A stretch of DNA of 64,000 nt from Azolla pinnata. Its lineage: Eukaryota; Streptophyta; Polypodiopsida; Salviniales; Salviniaceae. The stretch is from the NCBI GenBank assembly GCA_037176905.1, contig JBBBWG010032529.1:108265-172264 (forward strand), read 5' to 3'. Numbering within the stretch: position 1 is the first letter of the stretch; each line of letters begins with the position of its first letter. The notes beneath the pieces were generated by a model. That model ran no database searches, was not told the DNA's origin, and was given only the letters and a program-made list of their open reading frames with translations. The position numbers and the translations under genes were made by a program. This document shows, piece by piece, positions 9,914 to 21,100 of this stretch.

Positions 9914-12440
9914 ATGGCCAGATCTGGATCGTGCGTAAGGAAGGCTCTGAGCGAACGTGCGGCTTGCCCCGCGGAATCCATGCAGTCCAAGAAGTCGCTG
10001 CAGCCGAATCAGGTACGGATGAGCGGCCTCATCATTTCTCCTCGTTGTTGATTGGATCGCCGAGTTCTCAAATCCTTCGCGTATCTCATCATGAATGTGG
10101 ATGCGTTTGCGGTGTACGTGTGCGTACGTCTTGCAGGGATGCCGATTCATCACGTCCCGCGCCTCCATGGACTTCGAGGTTGCCAATTACATGCTCTCCA
10201 AGGAGAATCTGGAGCACGATCTCCCCATCCAGAACGTAAGTGCAGCATTGTGGCTTCAGCAGTGACGTCGATGCTTACCGTTTGCTTGAACTTCATCTCT
10301 ATGTGTTTCCTGCTTGCCGTTTCATTTCCTTCGAGCAATTGCTTGAACTGTGCTGCGTCGTGCCGTCAACAAACAGAAGTTCAACAAACATTTCCGTCAA
10401 ACAAGCTGTGTTGCGTACATCGCCAATGCTTTTTTGCAGGCCACTTGATGCTGGCCTTTTCCTGCTCAATGTGTTACCTTTCCCGTTTCATTTTTTTAAA
10501 GCGTTTCATTGAACAGTGTTTGCGACATGCTCTCAACAATAGTGCGAGCACAGCCGTCGCAGGCGATCGCGATGCTTGCCGTTTTCTAAATCTATGTGTT
10601 TCCTGCTTGCCGTTTTCTTGCCGTTTCGTTTCCTTCAAGCGTTTGCTTGATCTGCGCTGCTTCGTGCCTTCTTTGATTTCCTGCAGGAGGAGTACAGGAA
10701 GCAGTTGGCCGGGAACATGATGAGCAGCAGCAACACTCGGATCCTTGCTTTCAAGAGCAAGCCTCCTCCCCCGCCCGAGGGTTTTGAAAGGAACGCCAGG
10801 CTGCTCTACTCCGAGAACATCATCAATTCCTCCTCTTCTTCTGCTCCGAAGCGCAACAAGAGCTACCGTCACATCCCTCAGGTACTGACAGGCTTCCATC
10901 GATCTCTCACAGATCTGTCGCAAAACTGGTCCAAGAAGGCGATACAATAGCTAACTCCATGGATCTTTCTTCGAGTTCGAGCCGTAATTAACATCGTCTT
11001 GATGATGTTCATACAGTCTGCAGAACGCACCTTGGATGCGCCGGAGTTGCTCGATGACTACTACCTCAACCTCCTGGACTGGAGCTCCAAGAACGTAGTC
11101 TCCATCGCCCTGGGTGCCACTGTGTACCTATGGCATGCGAGCTCCGGCTCCATCCAGGAGCTTCTGCAGCTCGGGGACGAGGAAGGGCCCGTAACCAGCG
11201 TCAGCTGGGGCCCTGACGGGAAGCACATCGCCGTGGGCCTCGACAATGGCGATGTTCAGCTCTGGGATTCCGTGGCCATGTGCAAGGTGCGAACGATGAG
11301 GGGCCACACAGGCAGAGTCGGAAGCCTGGCATGGAACGGCGGGCCCATCCTGAGCTCCGGCAGCCGCGACAACACCATCTTCAACCACGACGGTGTGTTG
11401 CATAGCAGCGATCTTCAAAATTTTGAACTTTGTCTGATTTGCTAACTACATGCCGCTGTAGAAGTTCAACGATCTTAGATCTGAACTCCCACTGATTTGC
11501 TACGTACGGATGTAGAAGTGCATAAGCGATCTCAACCCTTAACCCGTAGGCAAGAATCATTCCGTAAATCTGGCTGATTTTGCTTTTATCATAGTCCAGG
11601 GATTGCAGTACAGCAATCTAAACCCTGAATGAGAATGAATGAACTTTGATCGAGTTGCTCCGTAGAAAATGCAGCGATCTAACTAGATCTGTCCCTTTAA
11701 CCGAGCGATCGTTCTCGCCAGATTGCAAAACCGTATTAGGACAAAATCCGACTGATGTTTGCTTGCATTGTGGCGGATGGATGATTGCAGTGCGCATCCG
11801 GGACCATGTGATCACGCGGATGTGCTCGCACGAGCAGGAGGTGTGCGGCCTGAAGTGGTCGCTGTCGGGGACGCAGCTGGCGAGCGGGGGGAACGACAAC
11901 CTGCTGCACCTGTGGGACGCCAAGATGATGGCCAGCGGTTCCCCAGCGACGTACCTCCATCGCCTGGACGAGCACCGCGCAGCAGTCAAGGCTCTTGCCT
12001 GGTGCCCCTTCCAGAGCAACTTGCTGGCTACTGGCGGAGGAACCGCCGACGGCTGCATCAAGTTCTGGAACACGCAGACGGGCGCCTGCCTCAACAGCGT
12101 CGACACGCACTCGCAGGTCTGCTCCCTGCAGTGGAGCCGCCATGAGAAGGAGCTCCTGAGCTCCCATGGCTTCAGCCAGAACCAGCTGTGCCTCTGGCGC
12201 TACCCCACCATGAGCAAGATGGCGGAGCTCACGGGCCACACTTCCCGCGTTCTCCACATGGCCCAGAGCCCTGACGGCTACACCGTGGCTTCTGCGGCCG
12301 GGGACGAGACCCTCCGCTTCTGGCAGGTGTTCGGGACCCCGGACAATACCAGCAAGCAGCAGCAGCAGCAGCTGATGAGGACGAAGAGCTCGGAGCCCGG
12401 CAGCTACATGAACAGCAGCAGCTGCACCATGATCAGGTAA
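9914..12440 (+). CDS. CDC20: CDC20/Fizzy, WD40 activator of the anaphase-promoting complex
   Basis: Exons 9914-10012, 10137-10235, 10687-10881, 11017-11392 and 11791-12440 make 1,419 nt, 472 aa, with all phases closing. The C-terminal 340 residues are a seven-bladed WD40 propeller ([94 protein letters not shown]). The protein ends in Ile-Arg, the APC/C-docking IR tail. A KEN box (SKENLE) is present. The C-box, normally DR(F/Y)IPxR, reads CRFITSR here, changing two key positions. CDC20 brings substrates such as cyclin B and securin to APC/C at metaphase-anaphase. Near the C-terminus is a short polyglutamine run from CAG repeats. The start is the first ATG after the TTG-rich leader and fits the first exon phase. 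Confidence 0.95.
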
Positions 12441-13813
12441 GCTTTAGCAGGTAAGCCTGTATTGATTGTATTTGCGGTGTATGTAGAAGAAAATAGGCTT
12501 ATAAACACTAGGGTGTATTATATAAGTCAATACAATCTCTGTGGTTGTGATTTGTTTATCCAGCATTGGATATACAAATGTGTACACCCACGGTCGTACA
12601 CCTGTATGTGAATCCATGTTGTGAAGGATTGTCTGTGTTTGGAAGAGTGCATTCTTCAACATAGAATTTTTGCGAGAATGCATTCTTCGATGCACATCTC
12701 CGTATGTTTTTTGCAACATGGATATACATGCATGTGCATATTCCTGATATATACGTATACATGTAAATCCATGCCTGCTTGCTATTTTTGTCAATCGAAC
12801 ACGAGTAACTGCAGCGATGGTGTTTCCTCAACGCCAACGAGGTGCTCCATTCATCATTTTCCTCATCCATCAACGACGGTGTTTATCAACACCAACACAT
12901 CAGTCTGAGAGTTCTTCCTTCCAATCACTGACGGAATCCCATCTTGCGTTGTAATTGAAACACAGATTTTGCATATAATGACTCCTACTGCAGATATGTA
13001 ATATGTACACAGCTGAAGACTCTGAGATATGCAAGGCTGTTATTGTCAACACCAACACATCAGTTTGACAGTGCTTCCAATCACTTTAATTACAACACAG
13101 ACTTCGTATATTATGTCTCCTGCTTCAGCTATGTAATTCCTAATGTGTATACAGCAGAAAGCGGCCTGTTATTCTTGGCTATTGTAATTGAAATGCAGAT
13201 TGAACTTTATTTTCTCATTGTCTCATGTATTCTCTATTAATATAGCTTTTGGGCATTTCAGATTTAGGTCGTTGATTGTTGTATGCAGCAACAGCGTCCT
13301 TCTTCGATTATTGTAATTGGAAAACAGATTGATGTGTAATCAATCCTTGCTTGATCCATCTCATCAGGACAAACACAGATGATGGTCATTTTCAATATAT
13401 CAAAATTTCTATGTTTTGTGGTCCATTTCAGATGCAGATGGGGTGATATTGAAACCCCCCATTTGTCCTTGTAAATTCGTAATCGGAAAACGGATTGAAG
13501 TAACTTAATTTTGATTACCTAATATATGAACCAAAAACCCAAGTTACTATTAGCTCTTTGAGCTCATATGACAGTTGATATGACCAGATTCCTTTTTGAT
13601 TGATGAATTTTCAGCGGTCAACAGCTTCCATGGCTTTTTTTTCTTTGATTCTAAAGGCGCTTTGCGAGCTCTTTCCTAAGCTCCTTTCATAGATCCGCCC
13701 CCTTCCCTTTTTCTGTATGTAACCTTTCTGTTTGAGCAGCTGCCTGGAGTTGGGTTCAAAGGATTGACCAAGTTCATGTCTCGTGCCCAACAACAAATTG
13801 GTCAGATCTGTGG
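12441..13813. other. Spacer after CDC20; repeats only
   Basis: Probable CDC20 3' UTR followed by AT-rich DNA. A phrase like TTGTAATTGGAAAACAGATT recurs at about 12949, 13182, 13308 and 13475. No gene was recognised. Confidence 0.6.
12882..13162. repeat. Diverged tandem duplication of about 130 bp
   Basis: 12882-13013 and 13041-13162 both begin near TCAACACCAACACATCAGT and continue colinearly (CCAATCACT, AATTACAACACAGA-like, TATGTAATTCC-like, ACAGCAGAA-like) with substitutions and small gaps. Confidence 0.8.
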
Positions 13814-14200
13814 ATGAACATCCGTGTAGAGATGTAAGTCAAACGTATATGTATATATATATATCTCTGTGCTGTTTGTATGTGTGTGTGTGTGTCGTTC
13901 TGTTTCTTCAGGAAGCGAAGGAATGACAGAGAGAGAAAACACGGATCCGGCTCCGATCATGGCTCTTCCAATCCTTCAGCCACTGGTACATCTGTCGTAG
14001 ACTGGGAAAAAGCCTTGGTGGAAGACAATCAAGAAGCAGTTCGCTGGTTACTGACTCGTTTGCCATGTTCAGGAGCCTCTCATATGTGGGTATAATGCTG
14101 GTAGAAATCTGTATCATGTCACATATGCTCAGCTTGATCCCTTTGATTCTCTCCCGCAAAACTTCTTGAAGAATCACAAATCGGCCATAGCTGGAATCAG
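13814..14200 (+). other. Coding-like leader exons upstream of the kinase gene, frame broken
   Basis: A 20-nt exon (13814-13833, MNIRVEM...) splices cleanly to 13912. The frame then runs to a stop at 14093-14095 (67 aa, including VVDWEKALVEDNQEAVRWLL). Coding-like sequence resumes one frame over at 14088-14200 (GYNAGRNLYHVTYAQLDPF, then DSLPQNFLKNHKSAIAGI) and ends at a good donor. The frame change looks like a single-base indel, so this may be a broken exon, or two alternative exons. I do not recognise the family. It could once have been the N-terminus of the kinase protein or a separate small gene. Confidence 0.45.
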
Positions 14201-14345
14201 GTGAACAAGATTTGTTTGATTCAGCTATTCTATGTTTAGCTCCATCTTCTTAAAGAAACACAAATCGGCCATAGCTGGAATCAGCGAGCAACATTTGGTT
14301 CCAGCTTTGTAGCTCGATTCTATGTTTAGTTCCATCTTTCGAAGC
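14171..14345 (+). repeat. 84-bp tandem duplication at the kinase gene 5' end
   Basis: CACAAATCGGCCATAGCTGG starts at 14175 and again at 14259. CTATGTTTAGCTCCATCTTC at about 14230 recurs near 14320 with one change, so the kinase's first ATG (14322) sits in the second copy. The equivalent ATG in the first copy opens a frame of only about 26 codons. Confidence 0.9.
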
Positions 14346-17300
14346 ACCAAGTCTTCGCACCAGGTCTCTGTGCATGTATCAAAGCCAGGGATTCCCGTAA
14401 CCATGGACTCTGAGGAGCTTTCTGGCATAGATTGGTATAATCTCGTCGCCGAAGCCATCACAGATATCAGGTATTGCCGGAAGTTCCCCCTGTCCAAAGT
14501 GAAGACAAATTCAATGCAGTGTCTCATGCTTGCTTCAATCTTTTCTTCGAAGCTTTCCAAATTTTGGCCTCAGTTTCTTCCTACTGCACTGCTCTTTTCC
14601 TCAACTGATGGTGACTATGCTACTGATGGGTCTGGCCATGGATCCGGCTCTGGCTCTGGCACTTCCCGGAAGCTTGGTTCGAGCCACAATATTTGTGAAT
14701 TTCTCTCGAGCTTAACAGTATCTGGGGAAGAGACTTGCATCCTTGAAAACTGCAAGCATGCCTTGAAAGAAGTGTACAGAACAGTGAAGGAAATGGAAGC
14801 GTTTATGTTGATATGCTCTACACAGGATTGGTGGAGGATTGCTCTCTTTCAGGCTGACATCGGTGATGCTCTCCAAGTTCATATCCACGACCTTCTTTGG
14901 TCTGTAGCTGCCCTAGATGCTACACTTCATTATGCCAAAGGCTGCACTCTAGAGACCATTGATGCAGTGTGTGCGAGAAGGTTTTCCGAATGCTATGCAG
15001 AAATGTCTTGTTTGCGTCACAAGGCCAACGAGTATGCGGATAGGAAGCAATTGATAGCCATGCTAACTGGTGTACAAGATCAGTTCGAGAGTTTAAGCAA
15101 TCGGAAAAAGAGGACACTAAGAGTTGACGAGGAGAATAAATACCGGGTATCCTCATATGCGCTGCGAAAGCTGCAATATAATTCTCAATATTGCATGGGG
15201 TCTCTACCACTAACGCATACTTTGCCAGAAGGTCTCTTGATACATCCAAAAGATATTGATTTCTCCAAGAGAAGACTCATCGGTTGGGGCTCATTTGGAC
15301 AAGTTTATGAAGCCTCATGGTATGGTATAAAGGTTGCTGTAAAAGAACTGCCATGTGGAGATTCGCAGCTCTTCAAAGAAGAAGCTTCAATACTCGCAAG
15401 GCTCCATAGCCCGTTCACTGTGCATCTCATTGGATGGTCTGTTAATGAAGAAGCGAATTTATGCCATCTAGTAATGGAGCTTTGCAGTAACAATCTTCGG
15501 AATCATATTGAGAGGAGATCGAGGTCGGGTACTCCTTTCTCGTTGAGGGTTGCAGTGGACATAATGCTACAAATTGCCCGAGGAATGGATTACCTGCATA
15601 GTCAGCAGGTTATCCATAGAGATCTGAGGGCATCAAATGTTCTCATCGATGATTGTACAGTCAGAGAATTCTTGGATGAAGGACATGTACGAGTGAAGCT
15701 TGGTGATTTCGGCATGGCAAAGGCCAAGCTCAATAGCTCTAAATTCTTTTCATCCATGAAAGGTGCTTCTTATTGGAGAGCACCGGAAGTTTTTAGCGAC
15801 TCAGATGTATATGACATTGATTCGAAGCAAAAGAAACATTATACAATGAAAGCAGATGTTTATAGCTTTGCAATGACATGCTATGAAATCCTCACTGGAA
15901 AAATCCCTTTTGATGGGATTTTACACAAAGAGATCCAGCAATTTGTCATGAATGGTGGAAGGCCAGAATTGCCAGTTTCGTGCCCTTCCCTCTTATCTAA
16001 CTTTATAGAGAGATGTTGGCACAATGATTACAACTGCAGACCAAGTTTCCAAGAGATTTGCAAGTTTCTCAGGCATTTGAAACTACTACTCATGCGGATC
16101 GATGATCCTGAGGAGGTTTCGTTCCAGTCAGTTACAACAGAATTTGATGATGCTGAGCTATCAAGCCTCAGACATAAACTGTCAACTGAAGGGAATGGAA
16201 CAATTCACATGCATAGATCTGTTTCATTCATTTTCACAAAGATTTCTCGTCCCTCGAAAGTGCACAAATCAAAAAGTTCTCTCTCACTAAAGCGCATTGA
16301 GATGGACCCAGGAGAAGTACTACTGTTGAACTCCATTCCCTGCTTCATAACAAAGTTCTCTTACCAAGATCTACGCATGGCAACAGCTAATTTTAGTGAG
16401 AGAATATCTTCTGGGGATTTTGGTTCTGTGTTCAGAGGCATTCTCTCCGATGATACAGTGATTGCAGTGAAAATAGTGAAGATGAATGATATCGAGGATT
16501 TCCGGCGTTGCTGCATCAAGGTAGCAGCACTTGGAAATGCATATCATGTGAATGTGGTGCATTTTCGAGGTTATTGTGTCGAATCCTCCTCTGATTTCCT
16601 GTTTGTGTTTGAGTACATGGAAAACCTTTCATTAGATCAGTGGATAGCACATTCACCAAGAGAGACCAATATGAACCCTGAAAATTCAATGAGCAGTGCA
16701 GAAAGTCTCTCCCCGAACGAAACAATAGAGAAGTTAAATTGGTCAAAGAGGTTTAAAATAGCCCTTGGTATTGCACGGGGTCTTGCCTTTCTCCATGAAG
16801 ATTGTGGGCAATGTATTCTTCCAGTTGGTGTGAAGCTTTCTAGAATACTCTTGGACAAGGAATATGAGCCTAAGATAAACATCTTGAGCTTCGAGGAGGC
16901 AGGAAAGAACTGTGAGTACTACGCCCATAAGCTTTCGCTCTGTAAACAAAGCTCCATTGTTCAAGTTATGTCACCGGAAGCTCTAGCTGCTCGAAGGTTT
17001 GATGTTTACAGATTCGGTGTTATCCTACTGGAGATGACTACGGGACATGCCATTGATATCTCAAGAGAAATTTCTCAAGAAGATCTTGTGTCTTTGATAA
17101 ACGGTTCAGGTGGGATATGCCATAATCTAAAGATAAATGGAAGTTCTGAAATGTCCCTTCCAGGCTTACTCCACCTCATCCAAAATGTGGCACAGCTCAT
17201 GGGAAAGGATTCCGAATCACTTGAGAAAGCTAAGGTTCTCTCACAAATTTCAATGTGGTGCGTTGAAGGTCCAGAATCAAGACCCACAATGGGCCAAATT

Positions 17301-17357
17301 GTCCAAGCCTTAGAAGGTAATTTGCCCATTCCAGAGAAATTTTCAGATATTTTCTGA
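14322..17357 (+). CDS. DUF1221-like / protein kinase / RLK-like pseudokinase fusion
   Basis: A single-exon, 1,011-aa protein. Residues about 36-250 resemble the helical DUF1221 domain of plant kinases (NSMQCLMLASIFSS, ALKEVYRTVKEMEAF, STQDWWRIALFQ, LQVHIHDLLWSV). Kinase 1 spans about 312-590. Its GWGSFGQVYEAS loop, VAVKEL lysine (~340), HRDLRASNVL (~430), GDFGMAK (~460) and RAPE (~485) are intact, in TKL/Raf style. Kinase 2 spans about 676-1000 and is RLK-like (FSYQDLRMATANFSE). It keeps SGDFGSVFRG, the VAVK-type lysine and SPEA. The HRD site, however, reads VGVKLSRILLD and the DFG site INILSFEEAG, so it should be catalytically dead. The layout recalls tandem kinase-pseudokinase immune proteins of cereals, but function here is inference. 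ATG at 14403 (codon 28, strong context AACCATGG) fits the DUF1221 start better and would give 984 aa. A Gly-Ser run lies near residue 105. Confidence 0.9.
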   Translation: MFSSIFRSTKSSHQVSVHVSKPGIPVTMDSEELSGIDWYNLVAEAITDIRYCRKFPLSKVKTNSMQCLMLASIFSSKLSKFWPQFLPTALLFSSTDGDYATDGSGHGSGSGSGTSRKLGSSHNICEFLSSLTVSGEETCILENCKHALKEVYRTVKEMEAFMLICSTQDWWRIALFQADIGDALQVHIHDLLWSVAALDATLHYAKGCTLETIDAVCARRFSECYAEMSCLRHKANEYADRKQLIAMLTGVQDQFESLSNRKKRTLRVDEENKYRVSSYALRKLQYNSQYCMGSLPLTHTLPEGLLIHPKDIDFSKRRLIGWGSFGQVYEASWYGIKVAVKELPCGDSQLFKEEASILARLHSPFTVHLIGWSVNEEANLCHLVMELCSNNLRNHIERRSRSGTPFSLRVAVDIMLQIARGMDYLHSQQVIHRDLRASNVLIDDCTVREFLDEGHVRVKLGDFGMAKAKLNSSKFFSSMKGASYWRAPEVFSDSDVYDIDSKQKKHYTMKADVYSFAMTCYEILTGKIPFDGILHKEIQQFVMNGGRPELPVSCPSLLSNFIERCWHNDYNCRPSFQEICKFLRHLKLLLMRIDDPEEVSFQSVTTEFDDAELSSLRHKLSTEGNGTIHMHRSVSFIFTKISRPSKVHKSKSSLSLKRIEMDPGEVLLLNSIPCFITKFSYQDLRMATANFSERISSGDFGSVFRGILSDDTVIAVKIVKMNDIEDFRRCCIKVAALGNAYHVNVVHFRGYCVESSSDFLFVFEYMENLSLDQWIAHSPRETNMNPENSMSSAESLSPNETIEKLNWSKRFKIALGIARGLAFLHEDCGQCILPVGVKLSRILLDKEYEPKINILSFEEAGKNCEYYAHKLSLCKQSSIVQVMSPEALAARRFDVYRFGVILLEMTTGHAIDISREISQEDLVSLINGSGGICHNLKINGSSEMSLPGLLHLIQNVAQLMGKDSESLEKAKVLSQISMWCVEGPESRPTMGQIVQALEGNLPIPEKFSDIF

Positions 17358-18158
17358 TTCTGCCCCATACCATAAGGATGAGCAACGACAAATGTAGTTC
17401 TATATACATGTATTTCTAGTATCTACTTACATTATACATGCCGCAATGGTCAATTCAAGGTTGTCCTTTAGGTAACTATGAACTGAATTCATGGAACCAA
17501 CATGAAACGGGACATGCCATGAAAGCTGTAGTACTTTGACTGTGATATTTGCTACAATTGTGCTACGTTCAACTGGACGTTATGATGATACAGAAATTTT
17601 AAGCCGATATATCCATGAAAGCTTTACATAGGTTGCATTGGTTCAAAATTTCCGTCCAAAAATATAGAATTGTGACCTCCACTACTAATTTTATCAATGC
17701 AAGATTTTGCTTGTATATTGTATACAGATTTCTTTGTTGGTAAGCATGTCTATGCGATCAATGAACCAGCTCTGATTTGTAATATCAGAGCTGGTTTAGC
17801 TCACTAGCATAATAAGAGAGTTTCACTTCAAATATCTTCTTGTATAGTAAGGTAAATGTAAGAGTTGACCAATATTATGGAGCAACGTCCCAAAAGAACA
17901 TTGTAACCGGTCACACATATGAAACGTTTCAACTTTAACCTTTTCAAGTGAAAATGTGATCTTTTTGGTTCTGCAATAAGGAGCATTTTATTGAAATATT
18001 TACAACCTGTTTTGTCTTTCGTGATCATGCCACTTTGAAATTTCTATTTTACAAATCAATTTGAGAATCCTCGGCTAACAGCTACCTTAGATGTTCCAAA
18101 AGAGAATCAATAATCTTGGACCACAAATAAAGAAAAAGCATCTATACCAGAAATTTTC
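17358..18158. other. Convergent spacer with a 12-bp hairpin
   Basis: Holds the 3' ends of the kinase and TPR genes. A perfect hairpin at 17764-17796 (AACCAGCTCTGA, 9-nt loop, TCAGAGCTGGTT) is the only notable structure; it may lie in the kinase 3' UTR. No gene is seen. Confidence 0.6.
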
Positions 18159-21100
18159 TCATTTATCGATAGATTTCAGACCAACAGTCCGTAAACGGAA
18201 CTTAAATTGTGGGGGAGAATCATCTTCATCATCTTCGTCGTCGTCATCACCATCACTGATATCACCTGCCAGACTATCCCACCGAGAATAATCAAGCCCA
18301 GAATGTCCCTTTGGCTTTGGAATTGCTTCCCATCCCTTTAAGCTGGGTGTGTCTGAGGAGTCGGTGGATGTTGATGATGGCTCTTCAGCCTCTGGTGCTT
18401 CATCTTCTCCTTCTGGTATCGGTGTTAAGGCCTTCACAAACACGATAATAAAGTCTCTCATATATATCCCACCTCAATCAAATACATATGAACTTGTACA
18501 GCATTTCTACATTATTCTAAATTAGTGCGCATGGTCTCTATCCCTTTTTTTTGTATTAATAACCAGAAAAGATACAACCTTTACAATCACAGTCCTCAGA
18601 CTAACATCTCCTAGACTTATCTTAGCTTAATTCCTTAGTGCACATCACTAAATGGTTTATGTAACCAGTGGTGGAAAAAAGAAAGTTTGAACTTTATACT
18701 GCCAACATAAATTCCCTTGGGAGTATTAATAAATAGATATGTTATCCCAAGTGCATCGGAATGTACTTCTTTGCTTCCTACATCGTTCAAAAGTTCCTTG
18801 AATGGAACTCCACTCCCCTTTACATGTGTGCAAAAGATCTCTCCATATGGCCTTTAATATCACAGCTGCAGGTTCCTGTATACCTTGAAATATAATTTGC
18901 ACCTAGATCTCCAGAGACCCCACGATGTAACTGTAGCCAGATATTCCCATCTTAAATGAAAACTTCCTTCTTCTTGGATTTGAGATTCTACCTTCAATAT
19001 ACGGTAAGTAGTAAAGCTGCTGGCTTCGTTCGAGATCATTGCACCATTCACTATTCCCCAAATTGCTACTTAGATTGAGGCAGCTACCTCACATATTGTT
19101 AACGATCAGAGTATTTGCCTCTCTGCAACTGCACATATGCTTAATCTAGCAGGTCAATCTTATATGGTAAATATTCTGCTAGCAACAAGTTCCAACAGGG
19201 ACAATTTTGAATTCTCAAGATCCTGTCACCTGACAAGGATACTGTGAAGAATCACAAGGTTCTTATGTGCATTTGCTAATTCCATGACCCTTCCAATGGA
19301 CAAAGACGTCTCCCAAGTGATATTCTAGAATTCTAAGTCTCCAGAGTCGACAAAAATGACGTCTTAACTGCAACAGGTGGAGATGGATGCCTGCCCAAAG
19401 TGAAACGGCTCAGGAAGAGATACGTAAAATACTATATGACTCTTTGTGGATGATGATAACCAAATATGACTACAAATCTCGAAAGCTCAAAGATGACTAA
19501 TTCTCTACTTTCTGCCATTGGACCAATTCTATGCTCAATTCTCTGCTTTCTGCCATTTGACCAATTCTGTGTTCAATTCATCAATTTAAAGAAATATTCA
19601 GAGATATTTACAGACATCTTTCCCTGAAAAGGTAACTGTCAGATTATAACATGTAGATTCATGTGCGGCATAGATATATCGATAAAAGTAGGTAAAAATA
19701 ATAGATGCAACTCCCAGAAAGACACTACCTATAAGACAAAATAGGTTTCATTTCAGTCATTCTTGATTGAGCAGAGAACAAGTGAAGAAAATACATCAAT
19801 TTTTGTTTCAACAACCCTAAATATTTGACAAAGGAATCATACCACAGATTCTCAGAGGCATAAATAACTAGACTTGAGGGAGCAATAAATAGCTGCAGTA
19901 CACGGTTATGTTTGATTGGCAAGCTAATTGGATCAAGATATATACAAATAGGACATATAATTGACGTTATACTTCAATTTGAAGAAATTATGGTCAACAT
20001 CTTAGATGAAAGGCCCCAAAAGCGTTTATCAGTATTGAAATACATAAGTTCATGTTAAATCTGGTTTCAGTACTTTCATGAGGTTTCAGATTCTACTTGC
20101 TAGTCAGGCCTAATGCATAGAGGATAGAAACGTCTAGAATGGATGACTACGAGTTTGACAGTACTTCTGGATTTGACAGTATAATCCACGAGTTTCAATA
20201 GATGACCAGGTACCCTTGTTGATGATGATGATGATGGTGAAAGATCAATCAGTCTAATGGGGGATACCAACCGCATTATTCAGCTTACCTCTAAAATTAA
20301 TATTCATATATCTCGTTTAAGATGCATATATCAAACATGGTGCAATCTCGCTGTGAGATAAAACAACAGTACCACTTTCTCTGCACTTGGTTAACATCAA
20401 TCTACAACTAAGAAAACAATGCAGCCAGCTTAGTAAAACGGCAGAAGACAAACCTTATTCTGAACATTTTAAGGCGTAAGAATCTATTTACAGGGAAAAT
20501 TCAAGATCAGAAGGTTTCATCAAGAAACGCAGTTTTTGAATTTCAAATAAGGTACCATATACATCAGCAATCATAAGGCTTTAAAAGATTTCTTCAAAAT
20601 AAATTTGATTATTTTCTTTTGCATGATAAAACATGGTATTCTATAATCAGTTTAAGGTGATATAAGGTATTCTATAATCAGTTAGGTTGAAAACTTACCA
20701 CTTGTGTTCTAAGCCGAGCTTGGAGACTGCGATACACATCAGATGTTGGATTTATCTCAAGGAGTCTGTTCACATCAAATAACGCGGAATGGTAATCCTT
20801 CATTGCAACAAGAGTTTGTGCACGGAGCATTAGAGCTCCTGCATGTTTTGCATCTAGCTCTAAAACTGCACCACATTCCTCAGCTGCCTGCAATATTATA
20901 TAATTCAGGCTCTTCTCAACAAGATGCATCATTTGATTCTGAGAAACAGATCCATTCAACCTCAATATTGATGTTAAGCTAATAAAATATAATCTCCTTT
21001 TAAAGTTGGGGACAATATCATATTAGGCTGATCACAATCCTGAGATTACAAATGCCCACTATAACTGGATACATGACCAAATTGCAGCTTCTGCAAAAAA

